A DNA stretch of 64,000 nt. It comes from Cricetomys ansorgei (taxonomy: Eukaryota > Chordata > Mammalia > Rodentia > Nesomyidae). The stretch spans positions 8,198,001-8,262,000 of the forward strand of contig JAMJFZ010004031.1 of the NCBI GenBank assembly GCA_026225945.1. Reading direction: 5' to 3'. This document shows, piece after piece, positions 11,367-21,892 of this stretch (position 1 is the first letter of the stretch; each line of letters starts with the position of its first letter). The notes under the pieces were generated by a model, which saw only the letters and a list, made by a program, of their open reading frames with translations, was not told the origin of the DNA and did not search any database. Made by a program: the position numbers and the translations under genes.

Positions 11367-11650
11367 TTAGGCTGAGGAGACAGCTCAGTTGGTAGAGCAT
11401 TTGCCTCACAAATATAAGGACCTGAAGTTCAGGTCCTGAGAACACATATAAAAAGCTGAGCATGCCTGTAATCACCACCACGGAAGGTGGATGACAAGCA
11501 ATCCCTTGGAACTTCACTGGCAGCTAGCCTGACCAACGTGATAAACTTCCCAGTCAATGAGAGAGCTTATCCCAAACAAAGTGGAAAGGACCTGAGGACT
11601 AACACACACACACACACACACACCACACACACACACACACACACAAATAA
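11367..11650 (+). repeat. B3-family SINE with CA tail
   Basis: It starts GGCTGAGGAGACAGCTCAGTTGGTAGAGCA, then 'aggacctgaagttcaggtcctgagaacacatataaaaagctgagcatgcctgtaat' as in B3. It ends in a (CA)n tail at 11602-11645 broken by one ACC interruption. Confidence 0.8.
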
Positions 11651-12285
11651 GTGTTATTTTTTTAAAATAAGTAAATACACACAAATTCTTTTTTTTAAGT
11701 CCTTTTTTTTTAAAAAAAAAATCTCCCCTTCCTCCCTTATCCTTTTCCTAAGCCAGAATTTCCGACAGAACCAAATGGAGGAATGTTGCTCAATGGTCTG
11801 AAGAACTGTTTCCTCTGCCCTGAAGTTCAGACTTTGCTTCTCGAAGATGGAAAATCAGAAAGACTGAGAAGAGAGCGAGCAGACACAGAACAAGGAACCG
11901 GTTCTGCTGTGCTCCTTCCTCTCCCGACCCCCAGGAGCATCTTCCGTCGTCTTCAGCCCTTCACAACACGGGCCGAAGAGCACGCAGAAACTGCACAAAG
12001 CCTCCTCGGTCCGTGTTGATTTCCCCTCTCACAGCCTCATTCGACAGAATGGTCCAGTAGCCCTGCTACTTAGGCTTTCCCACCCCCCACCCAAGCGTCT
12101 TCAAGGCTCTCATCTGTCACGTTGAGGCTCTAAGATACTGCATTGTCCTTAGGAATGGATGGATATGCCGGAAACACAGAGTTAGGCACTCCCAGAATCC
12201 CTAGGGCTTACCCAGTCTCTCTGACCTGCCCTTGGACAGCATTACAGCATACTAGCAATTGGCTCAAAACCTGACATGATACAAT
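11651..12285. other. unique sequence with A/T homopolymer runs
   Basis: Runs of T and A at about 11681-11722 are followed by GC-average sequence. The 78-codon frame at 11783-12019 has no family signature. Confidence 0.45.
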
Positions 12286-12565
12286 AGGTGGGCAACCGAT
12301 TTCAATCAACAGGGAACGTCACAGATCCTAAAGAGCCAAGACCTGGCAAGCCAGTACTTAAACCTGGTTTTAAAACTGGTTTCTTTGGGGGGTGGGACTT
12401 TGACATGCCTGCTGCCCACAGAGAAGTGGGAGGTATCTGTTGGGGTCCTGCCCAACCGGACCAGGAGCCACATCTTAGTGCCAAACCCCAGATGGTCATA
12501 AAGAGTGTTCCTAAGGTCTGTGTCACTGTGCCTACTGAACGTTCTATTCTCAGGAATCAATGAAG
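12286..12565. other. overlapping open frames, unrecognised
   Basis: A 91-codon plus frame and 74- and 84-codon minus frames overlap completely. The plus peptide contains PRPGKPVLKPGFKTGFFGG, which reflects near-repetitive DNA ('aaacctggttttaaaactggttt'). There is no splice context or domain. It may be an unrecognised old LTR or chance; I do not call a gene. Confidence 0.3.
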
Positions 12566-13104
12566 CCTACTGCTCCAAATTAGTGCATTTTAAAACGACC
12601 AAATAAAATGAATGAGGTGATGATACAGAGAAAAGAAAACATTTAAGGATAATGAGCGCCGAGCACAGAGCTTCATTCTATACAGGGAGGGAGAAAGGTC
12701 AGTAAATTTAGCACACGGATAATAGTCCTCGCAAATCATCTAATTAATCCAGCCAGAATGTACTGGTTTAACCTTTTCATCCTGTACTTCTCACAATATT
12801 TACGAACTATAGCCTCTCAACAGGAATGGAAAGGGTACCCATTTCAGAAATTTGGGACTAAGTGTACCCTGGATGTGGTCCTGCAGGGAAAGTGGAGCGG
12901 GGTGTGCCCTTCTTGAGGTGGGAACAACGTGGAGAGTGACTACATTCAGAAACCATAGTCCAATCATTTTGAGATGTTGCCTGCCTTTTGGTGCCAGTTA
13001 CCTGTAATTGGTAGCTGTAGGGTTTGGGGTTGAGTTTGGGCTTGAAATAACAATAATTGATCTCTTCTAAAACAATGGAGCTGACCTCAATAAAAATCAA
13101 GCCT
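12566..13104. other. unique noncoding sequence
   Basis: The part at 12640-12810 has ATCTAATTAATCCAG and TGGTTTAACC and could be a weak regulatory block. The rest shows nothing specific. Confidence 0.4.
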
Positions 13105-13240
13105 TGACGTGGATCCTTCCCGGGAGGGTGTAATTGGAAATTTACTAGAAAGCCTTATCCAAAGGCAATTTAATCCATAAGTGGACCACAGCTGCGGTTA
13201 CTGAGAATAAAGAACATTCAAGAAGTTGGTGGGGTGGCAT
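13105..13240. other. small candidate regulatory block
   Basis: It contains GGTGTAATTGGAAATTTACT (NKX/homeodomain-like TAATTG), ACCACAGCTGCGGTTAC (E-box CAGCTG beside RUNX-type TGCGGTT) and CAATTTAATCC. The density is above its surroundings. Prediction only. Confidence 0.3.
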
Positions 13241-13974
13241 GCCAAAGGAGTATTTCTAAATACAGTTTCTCAGGATGGGTATACGGTTTTTGAAAACTTT
13301 GATTTGAGAACAACACAGAAAAGTAAGCTCAAGCATCACTTTTAAATACATTCATTTTAAATTTTTTATTTAAATTTATTTAAATTAATATATAAAACAT
13401 ATTATTCATATTAATGGCATGCTATGAAGTTTTTCAATACACATATATATGAGTTAAATATACTTACACATATTCAATAGGCATATAAAATGAGTTAAAC
13501 ATATTTACACTAACATCTACCTTTCACTTCATGGTAAAAACATTCAAAATTCTTTCTTCTCACTTTTTTGTAATGTACTGTGTAAGACTGGTAGTCTACA
13601 GTCACCCTGATGTGGGAGGGCACCCGAGAGCTCTTGTCTAACTATGACACGCTACCCATTGCTCATTATAGAGCAATTCACAGAACCCCTGTGCCTCTGA
13701 ATCCTTGTGAACCCCACTGAGAACAAAACAGAACACAAAGGAGTAGCCTGAGATTTCACATCCCCTGCAAGTCCTCTTCAGATACACACACGGAACCCTC
13801 CAGCGAGCATCAGTCGCTCTGAGCGTGGTCCATGAATAATAGAACGGTGGGAAATCTGAGCTCGGATGAGGTTGGGAGGGTTAGACACTAACCAGATTAC
13901 AGTCACTCTGCTGCCTGCCTGGATAAACAGATAATATGTGTTATCTGTTTCTTTGTTCAGACACAGCTTTAAGT
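13241..13974. other. AT-rich unique sequence
   Basis: A long TTTAAATTTATTTAAATTAATATATAAAA-like tract lies near 13356-13400, with TACACATATATATGAG words after it. The 13560-13720 part ('tctacagtcaccctgatgtg...') faintly recalls ancient L1 text but is not secure. Confidence 0.4.
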
Positions 13975-14085
13975 AGCTTATACTTAGTAAGTGGCAAAGC
14001 TCCATGTAATGACTATAGCCGTGCCCATCTTAGAAGTAAAAAAACCTGAGGCACAGAGATTGTGTGACTTGCCTAAGGTTGGCTG
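13975..14085 (-). repeat. MIR-like ancient SINE fragment
   Basis: The plus strand reads 'tagtaagtggcaaagctcc', then 'cccatcttagaagtaaaaaaacctgaggcacagagattgtgtgacttgcctaagg'. This is close to the antisense MIR core 'cattttacagatgaggaaactgaggcacagag...gtgacttgcccaagg'. Confidence 0.65.
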
Positions 14086-14608
14086 CACAGATAGGAACAA
14101 GAGAACCTATTAGACTATAACTTCTTCAAGGCCAGAGTTGATGTTTTATCCTTTTCTGTATGCCAAGGACATTTAGTATCAGTGGTTTCGTTTACCTGTG
14201 TAACTCATAAGATGTAACAGGGGTTTGTTGAGAGCAACTAGGCTCAAGTGAATGGTTTGAGAAACACCTTAGGTGACAGAGGGAGAGGGTTATTCCTGAA
14301 GTACTCCGTGTGTAAGAAGCACCTTTCTTAATTCTCGTCAATATCTAGGGCTTGCTTGTTCATCAGAGAGCCTTCTTTCTAGATGCATGGCACTCCATAA
14401 GCGCGCGTGAGCCTCCAACCCTCCACTGCCTTTTCTTGAATGATGGGTACCAATTATGACTATTAAGCTTTCTATTATCACTTTCTTTAGTTTTATTATT
14501 TATTATTGTTTATTATTAGTGGATTTATTTAGTTTCAATGCAAAAAAATTTTGATTGTTTGGGCAAGATGTAATTGTGAATGTCCAGTCAGAGTTTAAAA
14601 CATAAAAA
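14086..14608. other. unique noncoding sequence
   Basis: AT-rich TTATTATTTATTATTG words near 14493-14520. One GCGCGCG run at 14401. Nothing else recognised. Confidence 0.5.
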
Positions 14609-14805
14609 AGGGCTACCAACGTGGCTCAGCAGGTAAAGGCACTTGGAACCAAGCCTGCTAACAGTTTGCCTAGGGAACCCACACAATAGAAGGAGAGAAC
14701 CGACTCACTCCAATTGACCTCTGACCTCCCCACAAGTATGTGGCCTGTGCACCCCCACCTACCTACACTCCCACCCACATGGTAAGCAAATCGATGTAAA
14801 AATTT
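14609..14805 (+). repeat. tRNA-derived SINE of the B2/B3 group
   Basis: It starts GGGCTACCAACGTGGCTCAGCAGGTAAAGGCACTTG and continues 'ccaagcctgctaac ... tagaaggagagaaccgactcactccaattgacctctgacc'. This is a known murid SINE form with the 'gagagaaccgactc' body. Confidence 0.8.
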
Positions 14806-14847
<42 letters not shown>

Positions 14848-14848
14848 C
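14806..14848. repeat. (TA)n microsatellite
   Basis: About 16 AT units directly follow the A-rich end of the preceding SINE, grading into ATACATACATATACAT. It likely arose from the SINE tail. Confidence 0.9.
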
Positions 14849-15054
14849 ATATACATAGTTGAGAAATAATTGGCAGTCCCTTTCCATGCTAGTGGTAATC
14901 CTGAACTTGTTCTAACCTCACCACCCATGGGACGAACAACCAGATTCTGGTTTGCAGAGATTTAACAGCTTCCTGTAGTCAGATTTTCAAGAAGTAGAAT
15001 CCAAAAAAGAAAAGACATAAGTAGGTTATGCATTTATGGCTAACACTATTAGTG
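14849..15054. other. unique noncoding sequence
   Basis: Nothing recognised between the TA array and the L1 3' end. Confidence 0.5.
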
Positions 15055-15575
15055 TTTTCAAGACACAGCAGGACTGATGTACATATGAACTCACAAAGAT
15101 TGTGCAGCACACTCAAGACCTGCCCAGATCCCAGTCAGACAGAGTCTCAGCACTGAGAGGGGACAGTGGACAGGGTCCCGCCCCTAGCCAAAAAGCTGTT
15201 TGTAAGTGATACCTGCTGGCGGAGGGGAAAATCAGTTTTCTCCGATGGCGCACCACTGGGTCTGTCAATTATACCTCAGGGTAGGTAGGCCCTGTGCTCA
15301 GGAGTAGCTGACCAACCCAAAAGAGACTCCATGCTTTTTGTGTACTTTTCAATTTGGGATGTTTGGGTTTTTTGTTTGTTTTTAACCTTTGTTTTTTGTT
15401 TTGTTTGGGGAAGTTTGGTTTTCTTGTTTTTTTTTTTTTTTTTATTTGCTTGCTTGCTTTGAAAAAAAGAGAGAATGAAGTTGGATGGGGAGGATCTGGG
15501 AGTTGAGGGAGGGGAAATATGATCAAAATGTATTTTATGAAAAATATTTTAAATTAAAAAATAAATGTAAACATG
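15055..15575 (+). repeat. L1 (Lx-type) 3' UTR fragment
   Basis: It matches the rodent L1 3' end. Features are 'aactcacaaagattgtgcagcac', 'cagcactgagaggggacagtggacagggtcccgcccctagcc', 'aaaatcagttttctccgatgg', a T/G-rich polypurine-pyrimidine tract at 15355-15470, then 'gatggggaggatctgggag...gatcaaaatgtattttatgaaaaa' and an A-rich tail. No ORF2 remains, so it is a 5'-truncated dead copy. Confidence 0.85.
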
Positions 15576-16935
15576 TGCACACACACACACACATAGACAC
15601 TATATCCTGGAACAGATGAAGGGGCAGCTCCTGAGGCCACATGCAGGGCAGATGAGATTCTGTGGGACCTAATAGGGTCCAGGCATTTGACATGGAACCA
15701 GAAACACATGGGATTCCTCGGAGTTCTGTGATGTGGAGACTTTAATTTGTTTTGAGAGCAAAGGGCATAAGGTGTAAGTCTCAGTCTCTAATATTACTGT
15801 AGGGAAACCAGTGTCGCTGCTTCAGCCTTTGTGGGGCACCAAGCACTGTGGCTAATAAAAGAAGCCCAGCATGTGGGAATAGAGGAAATAGCATGTGTGA
15901 CTCTCTCTAAATATGTAAAGTGATGAACCAAGGCAGGACAGGACACCCCAACAGGGCCGCATGTTCTACAGCGTTCTGCTAGGGCCTTGGAATAATGAAT
16001 TATGAATGAGATACGGAAGTCGCAAATAAATACTGGATTCCTACTGTATTGAGAAATAGACATTTGTCTTTTGTCTCCAATTCCTGGCATAAAACTCCTT
16101 AAAATACTTTGGAGTCTGCAAATTGATGTTTTTTGTATGCTGATGAGAGTTGTTGGAACCCCTAGATAAAATCAGGCAGATCCCCAGAAAAGCCAAGACA
16201 TAATGAAAGGTTTCAAAACTTCCAGCCCACCATCAGACTTCCAGGGAATTAAGAAAGCCTGAAAACAGAGTTAGTAGCCAATGACAAAGATTTAACCAGT
16301 AATCCTGAAAACTCTTTAAAACTCCCAAAACTACAGGATTAGCAAAGTTCTCAGGCTAGAGGACACATTATGGAACTGGTGGGGTGGAGCCCCATGTGCC
16401 ATCTCCATAATCTGGTCTATGTAGCACCTCCATTTGACTGTTCTTAAGTGATTAGCTGTAACAGTAATGTGCTTTCCGAAGCTCTGTGCCCCGTTAGAGA
16501 AAATCATTAACCCCAAGCAGAAAGTCATCAAAACCTTCAAATGTATAGCTACCTGCTAAGGAGTAGAAGCAGCCTGGACTTGTAGGTGGAATCTGAATCG
16601 ATGAGTACTATACTTGTGGGTTCTGTGTAGTTGGTTTGGTTGTAAATTATAAGTCTCTCGGTTGTTGTCCAACCGGAACTGGGGAGTTGCTTATATGGAA
16701 AATGTCCACATATTTTGTGTCAGAGTTCTATAAGTAAAAATAGCTTTCATTCTATTTGTTTACACAGACCATGGCAGTCCTGCGTAGTAAAGTAGCAAGG
16801 GTGGAAGTACTTTCTCATGAGAGAATAAAGATGTGAAAATGTTACTCTTATCACCACTTCTAGGTCAGCAGAAGTTACATCCCAAACGCCTTGACAGGTT
16901 GCTTCGGCAAATGCTGCCAGGCTCTCATAAGCCTG
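15576..16935. other. unique noncoding sequence with a short CA run
   Basis: (CA)n at 15581-15596. The rest is unremarkable. Minus-strand frames of 98, 69 and 110 codons lack recognisable domains. Confidence 0.45.
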
Positions 16936-17006
16936 CCCCCTGCCCCAGCCCGCCCCATCACTCCCACCCCAGTCCTCACCCCCATCCCTGCCCTGTCCCC
17001 ATCCCG
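16936..17006 (-). other. C-rich tract, potential G-quadruplex on the minus strand
   Basis: Runs of 3 to 5 C recur through the tract. The first four (16936-16940, 16943-16946, 16949-16951, 16953-16956) are separated by 2, 2 and 1 bases. This satisfies the usual G3+N1-7 quadruplex rule on the minus strand and an i-motif on the plus strand. Seven more C runs follow. Confidence 0.7.
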
Positions 17007-17341
17007 AGCCTGTTCTAGAGACCGGAAGTATGTGCTGTACAAGTAAGAGAAGAAAAAAGATTAAAAACGGAGAAAACAAAAAGACTCAATGAGGAAGCGT
17101 GGTGACCAATGAACTGAAGTCACGGGCTTTGTACACATGGATTGACTGTCAGCAATTTGGACTCCCTGACTAGATTGCTGTGGTCTTGGGACTGAAGAAG
17201 CAAATGAATTCAGATGCAAGAGTCATGGATAGAGGAGCTAGAAAAGGGTTCTGAGGGGATACGGGTCTCGAAATGCACAAAGATCCAGAAAGGAGGCAAA
17301 GAAAAGGAGGTTAAGGCAAGGCATAGCAAACTCCGCAGCCA
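17007..17341. other. unique noncoding sequence
   Basis: Purine-rich around 17040-17090; no repeat family recognised. It is the 5' flank of the minisatellite. Confidence 0.5.
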
Positions 17342-17600
17342 GGGGAGCCTCGATGTGCGGGCAGCCAGGGGAGCCTCGATGTGCGGGCAGCCAGTGGAGC
17401 CCCGATGTGCCGGCAGCCAGGGGAGCCCCGATGTGAGGGCAGCCAGTGAGCCTCGATGTGAGGGCAGCCAGGGGAGCCCCGATGTGCGGGCAGCCAGTGG
17501 AGCCCCGATGTGCCGGCAGCCAGGGGAGCCTCGATGTGCGGGCAGCCAGCGGAGCCTCGATGTGCGGGCAGCCAGCGGAGCCTCGATGTGCGGGCAGCCA
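17342..17600. repeat. 26-bp CpG-rich minisatellite, 10 copies
   Basis: The unit is GGGGAGCCTCGATGTGCGGG followed by CAGCCA. Nine copies are 26 bp and copy 5 is 25 bp. Copies 1, 2 and 8 are identical, 3 and 7 are identical, and 9 and 10 are identical. Each unit has one or two CpGs in otherwise CpG-poor DNA. Because 26 is not a multiple of 3, the array reads open in several frames on both strands, giving spurious frames of 206, 170 and 126 codons. Confidence 0.97.
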
Positions 17601-17899
17601 GGGCTTTGTTGCCCTCCGGCTCTCCAGGGCTGCTACCCTGACCTCATTATCTTCCATACTTGGTACTCTCCCAACTTCACACTCTGTCCTCTTACTGTTC
17701 CCTGCCAAGTCAGCACTAGCCCACGAGCCCCTTCCCAAGCATCCTTCCACTGCCTTTCACAGGGCCATCCCCTCTTTATCTGTAGTGTCGTCCATATTGT
17801 TCGCGCTCATTCTATTCCGAAGGTAGGTGAATAAATCTAGGGTGTTTTTTTAATTACTATTCTTGCCAAATAATAAGATCACACGCTACACAAATAACC
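17601..17899. other. unique flank of the minisatellite
   Basis: Pyrimidine-leaning sequence of average GC content, with no repeat or gene recognised. Confidence 0.5.
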
Positions 17900-18745
17900 T
17901 GATCTGCAATTCAACAAGCCCACACATGGGGATGTTTTGGTTTTACAGCTAGTACACACACTGAGCAGAGTAATCTAAAATAAAGAAATGGATGACTGAG
18001 TATTATAATTTGTCATTGTTAAAGAATGAAGGTGATTGGATAAATAGACAGGACAAATGCATGCAAGATAATATCGACAGCCTGCTGGCTAATCAAACAC
18101 CCAATCATCTTACCTGCCACGAGTGAGAATTTGGTTAAACATTTTGATGATGTACAGAATAGCTTGCAGAGGGATTTGTTCCCAGGTAATTGGCAGGAAC
18201 TGCAGCTCATTAAATTAGCTCTCATCTGACATGCCAAATGATACTCACAGCTGATCCGTTAGATCATCAGCAAGCGATTGTTTATCTCTTCCGGGAGCTG
18301 GGATGACAAATAAGCAATTTTAGCCAAAAGGGTTAAGGCCAGTGCCAATCATTATTCACACTGCAATTTAACTGATTCTCTGGCAATCAATACCATGCGT
18401 TCAAAATGCAATACAGCAGTTTTTCCACATTGTGGGACCCTTATGTGTACATGCTGCTGGGATATAAACAAACTGCTAAATAAAGACAGGTCTCAAATGC
18501 TGTGTTCATCGTCTGATTTTAAGGGAGTAAAGGAACCGGTAAGCCTACGGCATTCACATAGGGCATAATAGGACAGGTACATTAGCAATCTCCTACCCAG
18601 ATTATTGCGCTAAACCCTAAGAAATAATGAAATGTGGCAGAAGAGAAATGGCTGCTTAAATGCCTCCACCGAGCTTCTCGGGCTCATCAGGAAACCTGAG
18701 ATAATGATGAATAAAGTATCTCTAAATGGCTGCATTTGCAGCTCA
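17900..18745. other. strong candidate conserved noncoding element / enhancer
   Basis: About 850 bp with no young repeat and no coding frame. It is dense in developmental motif words: TGATTGGATAAA, CTAATCAAACACCCAATCATC, CAGCTCATTAAATTAGCTC, CAGCTGATC, GATGACAAATAAGCAATTT, CCAATCATTATTCA and GATAATGATGAATAAA. Such balanced AT-rich sequence with paired TAAT, ATCA and CAGCTG words is typical of deeply conserved enhancers in gene deserts. The 72-codon minus frame at 18019-18237 is incidental. Conservation itself could not be tested. Confidence 0.5.
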
Positions 18746-19609
18746 TTCCCATGAACTTTGGAGTCTAGGTCTTCATTCCTTCACTTGGAGTTAAGCTCTT
18801 CTTGAGAGATCAAAGGAAGGATCTGTCAACACTCCTACGCATTACATAATTTGCCCTTGACATAGCTGGCTCTTGTCCTGTAATAAACAATAGTTCCTTT
18901 CCTGACTAACTTTCTTTCCTCTTGCCCAAAACTTCTGATGGTTTGGCAAGACACTAGGTTGTTGAGAAAGCATTCCCTAAATTGTACAAAAGCCAAAATA
19001 TCAGTAGTAGTAGGGAAAATTGCTAGAGAAGATGAGCTGTTTAAAACTCAGAACCACGACTCAAAAACTCACCCTCGCCGAGTCTCTTGCTGACGCAGTG
19101 AGATAAAGCATGAAGATTGCTCGGTCTCAAGCCTTGATTTCTCTTCCATTAGAGTGTGCAGAGTGCAATCTGCTCTTTGTATCATTGGTTGTCATGCATG
19201 CTCTTCCTTCTTTCTCTGTGGGAATTGTGGTCTTTCAGCTACTTCACGGCTCCTTTTGATATATGAAATCCAGAGAGCAGAAATTCTAGAAAATTGCCTC
19301 CTCATACCTTACCTATGACAATAAAATATTCAGAGGAAAGGGTTAAAGTTGCTGCTTAATATGCAACTCTGAAGATACTTCATTACTCCAGTCTTTATGT
19401 TTTCACTGCATCCAAACCAACCAAGATCATCAAACTTTGGAAAAGAGGTTTGGTGAAGAGTCCTTATTATCCGTCTCATTAATCGTGGTGCTAACCAAAA
19501 TCTCATGGGGACGTGGGTAATCTAGGTTCTTAAAGCAATATGAGTAATTAATATAGTCATAGTATTGATAATATGTGTCATTGATTAAAATAATAAATAT
19601 CACGCATGA
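18746..19609. other. unique noncoding sequence
   Basis: No element recognised. AT-rich around 19500-19600 with AATTAATATAG and GATTAAAATAATAAATATC words. Confidence 0.5.
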
Positions 19610-19945
19610 GACTAGAGAGATGGTTCCGTGGGTAAAGTTTGTGCTTGCTGTGTGCAGGTGTGAAGACCTGGGTTCGGATCCGCAGCACCCACCTAAAAAG
19701 CTGGCATGGTGCAGGCACCTATAACTACAACACTTTGAGGCAGAGAGTGAAGGACCCCCACGCCTCACTGCCCAGCAAGACTAGCAAATAACTGAGCTCC
19801 ATGTACAATGAGAAGCTGTCTCAAAAATAAGGTGGAAAAATAAGGAAAGAGATTGAGGAAAACACATGTCACACTTTGGCTTATACACGTAGACACACAC
19901 AGGCACGCACTGGTACATGTACACGCATACATAAGTCACAGCACA
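19610..19945 (+). repeat. B3-family SINE, near full length
   Basis: It starts GACTAGAGAGATGGTTCCGTGGGTAAAG, with 'agacctgggttcggatccgcagcacccacctaaaaagctggcatgg', 'gaagctgtctcaaaaataaggtgg' and a CA-rich tail of ACACACAGGCACGCAC type. It runs straight into a purine microsatellite. Confidence 0.85.
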
Positions 19946-19997
19946 GAAAGGAAGAAAGGAAGAAAGGAAGAAAGGAAGAAAGGAAGAAAGGAAGAAA

Positions 19998-20065
<68 letters not shown>

Positions 20066-20098
20066 AGGAAAGGAAAAGAAGAATAAGAAAGAAAACAA
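19946..20098. repeat. purine array: (AAAGGAAG)n then (AAAG)n
   Basis: An 8-bp unit (AAAGGAAG) repeats to about 20004 and then gives way to 4-bp AAAG units to about 20066, followed by a degenerate purine end. One strand is pure A/G for about 140 bases, so it is a mirror-repeat candidate for triplex (H-DNA). The KERKKER and FFLSFFL frames are its translations. Confidence 0.95.
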
Positions 20099-20567
20099 AA
20101 GCTCATGCTCTTGATTTCTCTCTCACACCTGAATGACACAGGCTTGAAATGAATTGGTAGTAACATGGCTATATTAAAAGTGTGGTGGGCAATTAGTCTC
20201 TGACTAATTGGGGAGGAGTTAAAAGGGAGCAATGACAGGGGAGAAAATCAAGAGCCATTCAAAATTTCTCACCTAGATAACTGAGTAGATACAGTTTGGA
20301 GACAGTTGGGGAAGTGGGAGACAGGTAGGTATAAAAACACCAAGATCAAATGCCCGTATAGATTTTAGGTAGAAAGATCTAGAAAGTAGTCAGATATTCG
20401 GGCTTAGAGTTCAGGAGGAGAGAACAGGGGTTGAGATACAGCCTTGGAAGCAGATAGTTAGTCCTGGAGCTGTTAGGAGTGAATGAGAACTTTCCAGACT
20501 GGTCTAAAGGGAGACCGACTCAAGCAGTAGAACCCAAGAAGCACAACATTCAAAAGCCACACCAGAG
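20099..20567. other. unique or ancient-repeat sequence
   Basis: The part at 20270-20440 ('gagttcaggaggagagaacaggggttgagatacag') recalls an old mammalian dispersed repeat whose name I cannot place. GGCAATTAGTCTCTGACTAATTGGGG at 20188-20213 holds two ATTAGTC/ACTAATT words in inverted orientation. Confidence 0.35.
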
Positions 20568-20690
20568 CCAGGCTATGGTGGCACATGCATTTGATCCCAG
20601 CCCTTAGGAGGAAGAGGTAGGTGGATCTCTGATTTCAAAGCCAGCTCTAGGCCAATCTACATAGTAAGACCCTATCTCAAAATAAAGCGT
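20568..20690 (+). repeat. B1-family SINE
   Basis: CCAGGCTATGGTGGCACATGC, 'gatcccagcccttaggagg', 'gtggatctctgatttc', and the end 'gaccctatctcaaaataaa'. First member of a head-to-tail SINE cluster. Confidence 0.85.
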
Positions 20691-20692
20691 GG

Positions 20693-20905
20693 GACTAGAG
20701 AAATGTCTCAGCAGTTACGAGTGGTGCCTGTCCTTCCAGAGGACCCAGGTTTGATTCCCAGCACCTACATAGCAGCTCACAACTGTCTGTAACTCTCGGA
20801 AATCCAAAGTAGTCTTCTGGCCTCCATGTGCACTTCACACACACACGTGGTGCACAGACACACATGCAGGCAAAGCACCTACGCACATAAAATACTAGCA
20901 TAATA
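20693..20905 (+). repeat. B2-family SINE
   Basis: GGGACTAGAGAAATGTCTCAGCAG, 'ccagaggacccaggtttgattcccagcacc', 'cagctcacaactgtctgtaactc', and an ACATAAAATA tail. It sits directly in the tail of the preceding B1. Confidence 0.9.
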
Positions 20906-21515
20906 AAAATATTTAATAAAATAAAATATTGCCACACAATTGCACTAGGATCAGAGTTAGCGCTCCATAAAATAAAATTTAAAAATTTAAAGCCAACTAA
21001 GAAATGTGCAGTGGTCCAGGGAAGCTGTGGCCGGGACACATCAGGACACTCTTGTACTAACCTCCTGGGTCATCCAGGGTGCGTACATAACCTTCCTAAA
21101 AAAATTTCAGGCCATCCATCCTTCACAGGGATGTACACAAAGTAATCTGACTCAAAGTACCCCCACCCTGACAAGCATCGTCCACTTCTGCTCCCCTACT
21201 CTATAGAAACCAGAGTTTTCCAAAACCAGGTGACGGTAATCACAGTTTCCTGTCTCCCCAAGTCAAATAAGAAAAGCATTTCTTGTTAAGTTCAGAGGAA
21301 AAAGAAATTATTGGGAACTTTACAGACTTAATTTCCAGGAAATAAAGAAAGCAGGTGACAATTATCAGAAAAGCGTCCTTTGTGACAGAACTCTACTAAA
21401 GCTGGCCAGGAGGAGGGTCTTGCTTTTGTTTTTTTATTTTTCAGATTAAAGACTTGAGTGTGCTTACAGTCTGTAGGGGAAAATCCAGAAGGACTTCTTT
21501 GAAAATAAATGAATA
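20906..21515. other. unique noncoding sequence inside the SINE cluster
   Basis: AT-rich 'aataaaatattgccac' start, then ordinary sequence. No gene seen. Confidence 0.45.
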
Positions 21516-21723
21516 GGGGCTAGAGAGATGGCTCATCAGTTAAGAGCACTGGCTGTTATTCCAGAGGACCTGAGTTCTATTCCAAGCACCCACTTGGCAG
21601 CTCACAGCCAAGTGTAACTCCAGTTCCTGGGGATCTGATGCCTCCTCTGGCCTCCATGGGCATCGCACACAAGTGGTACACAGACATCCATTCAGGCAAA
21701 ATACACATAAAATAAATAAATTA
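21516..21723 (+). repeat. B2-family SINE
   Basis: GGGGCTAGAGAGATGGCTCATCAG, 'ccagaggacctgagttctattccaagcaccc', 'ctccagttcctggggatctgatgcc', and the end ACACATAAAATAAATAAATT. It looks relatively intact. Confidence 0.92.
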
Positions 21724-21758
21724 ACTAATTAATAACAATAAATTAACTAATTAATAGG

Positions 21759-21888
21759 TGGGACATGGGTGGTACATATCTTTAATCCCAGCACTCTGGA
21801 GGCAGAGCCAGGTATTTTTCTGTGTTCTACATAAGTTCTAGGCTAGTCAGGCCTACAAAGTGAGACCCTATCTTAAAATAGATAAAAT
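21759..21888 (+). repeat. B1-family SINE
   Basis: GGGACATGGGTGGTACATATC, 'tttaatcccagcactctggaggcagagccagg', and the end 'aaagtgagaccctatcttaaaata'. It has a moderate number of substitutions. Confidence 0.85.
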
Positions 21889-21892
21889 AAAA

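Noticed and set aside
12286..12565. Overlapping 91- and 84-codon frames considered as a small gene or ERV scrap
   Set aside because: Open in opposite frames, internally near-repetitive DNA, no LTR ends or domain seen.
17214..17834. 206-codon plus frame with repeated QGSLDVRAA-like units and a 170-codon minus counterpart
   Set aside because: It is the translation of a 26-bp minisatellite that reads open in several frames on both strands; no splice or start context.
19781..20232. Lys/Glu/Arg-rich and Phe/Leu/Ser-rich frames on both strands
   Set aside because: Translations of the GGAA/GAAA purine array.
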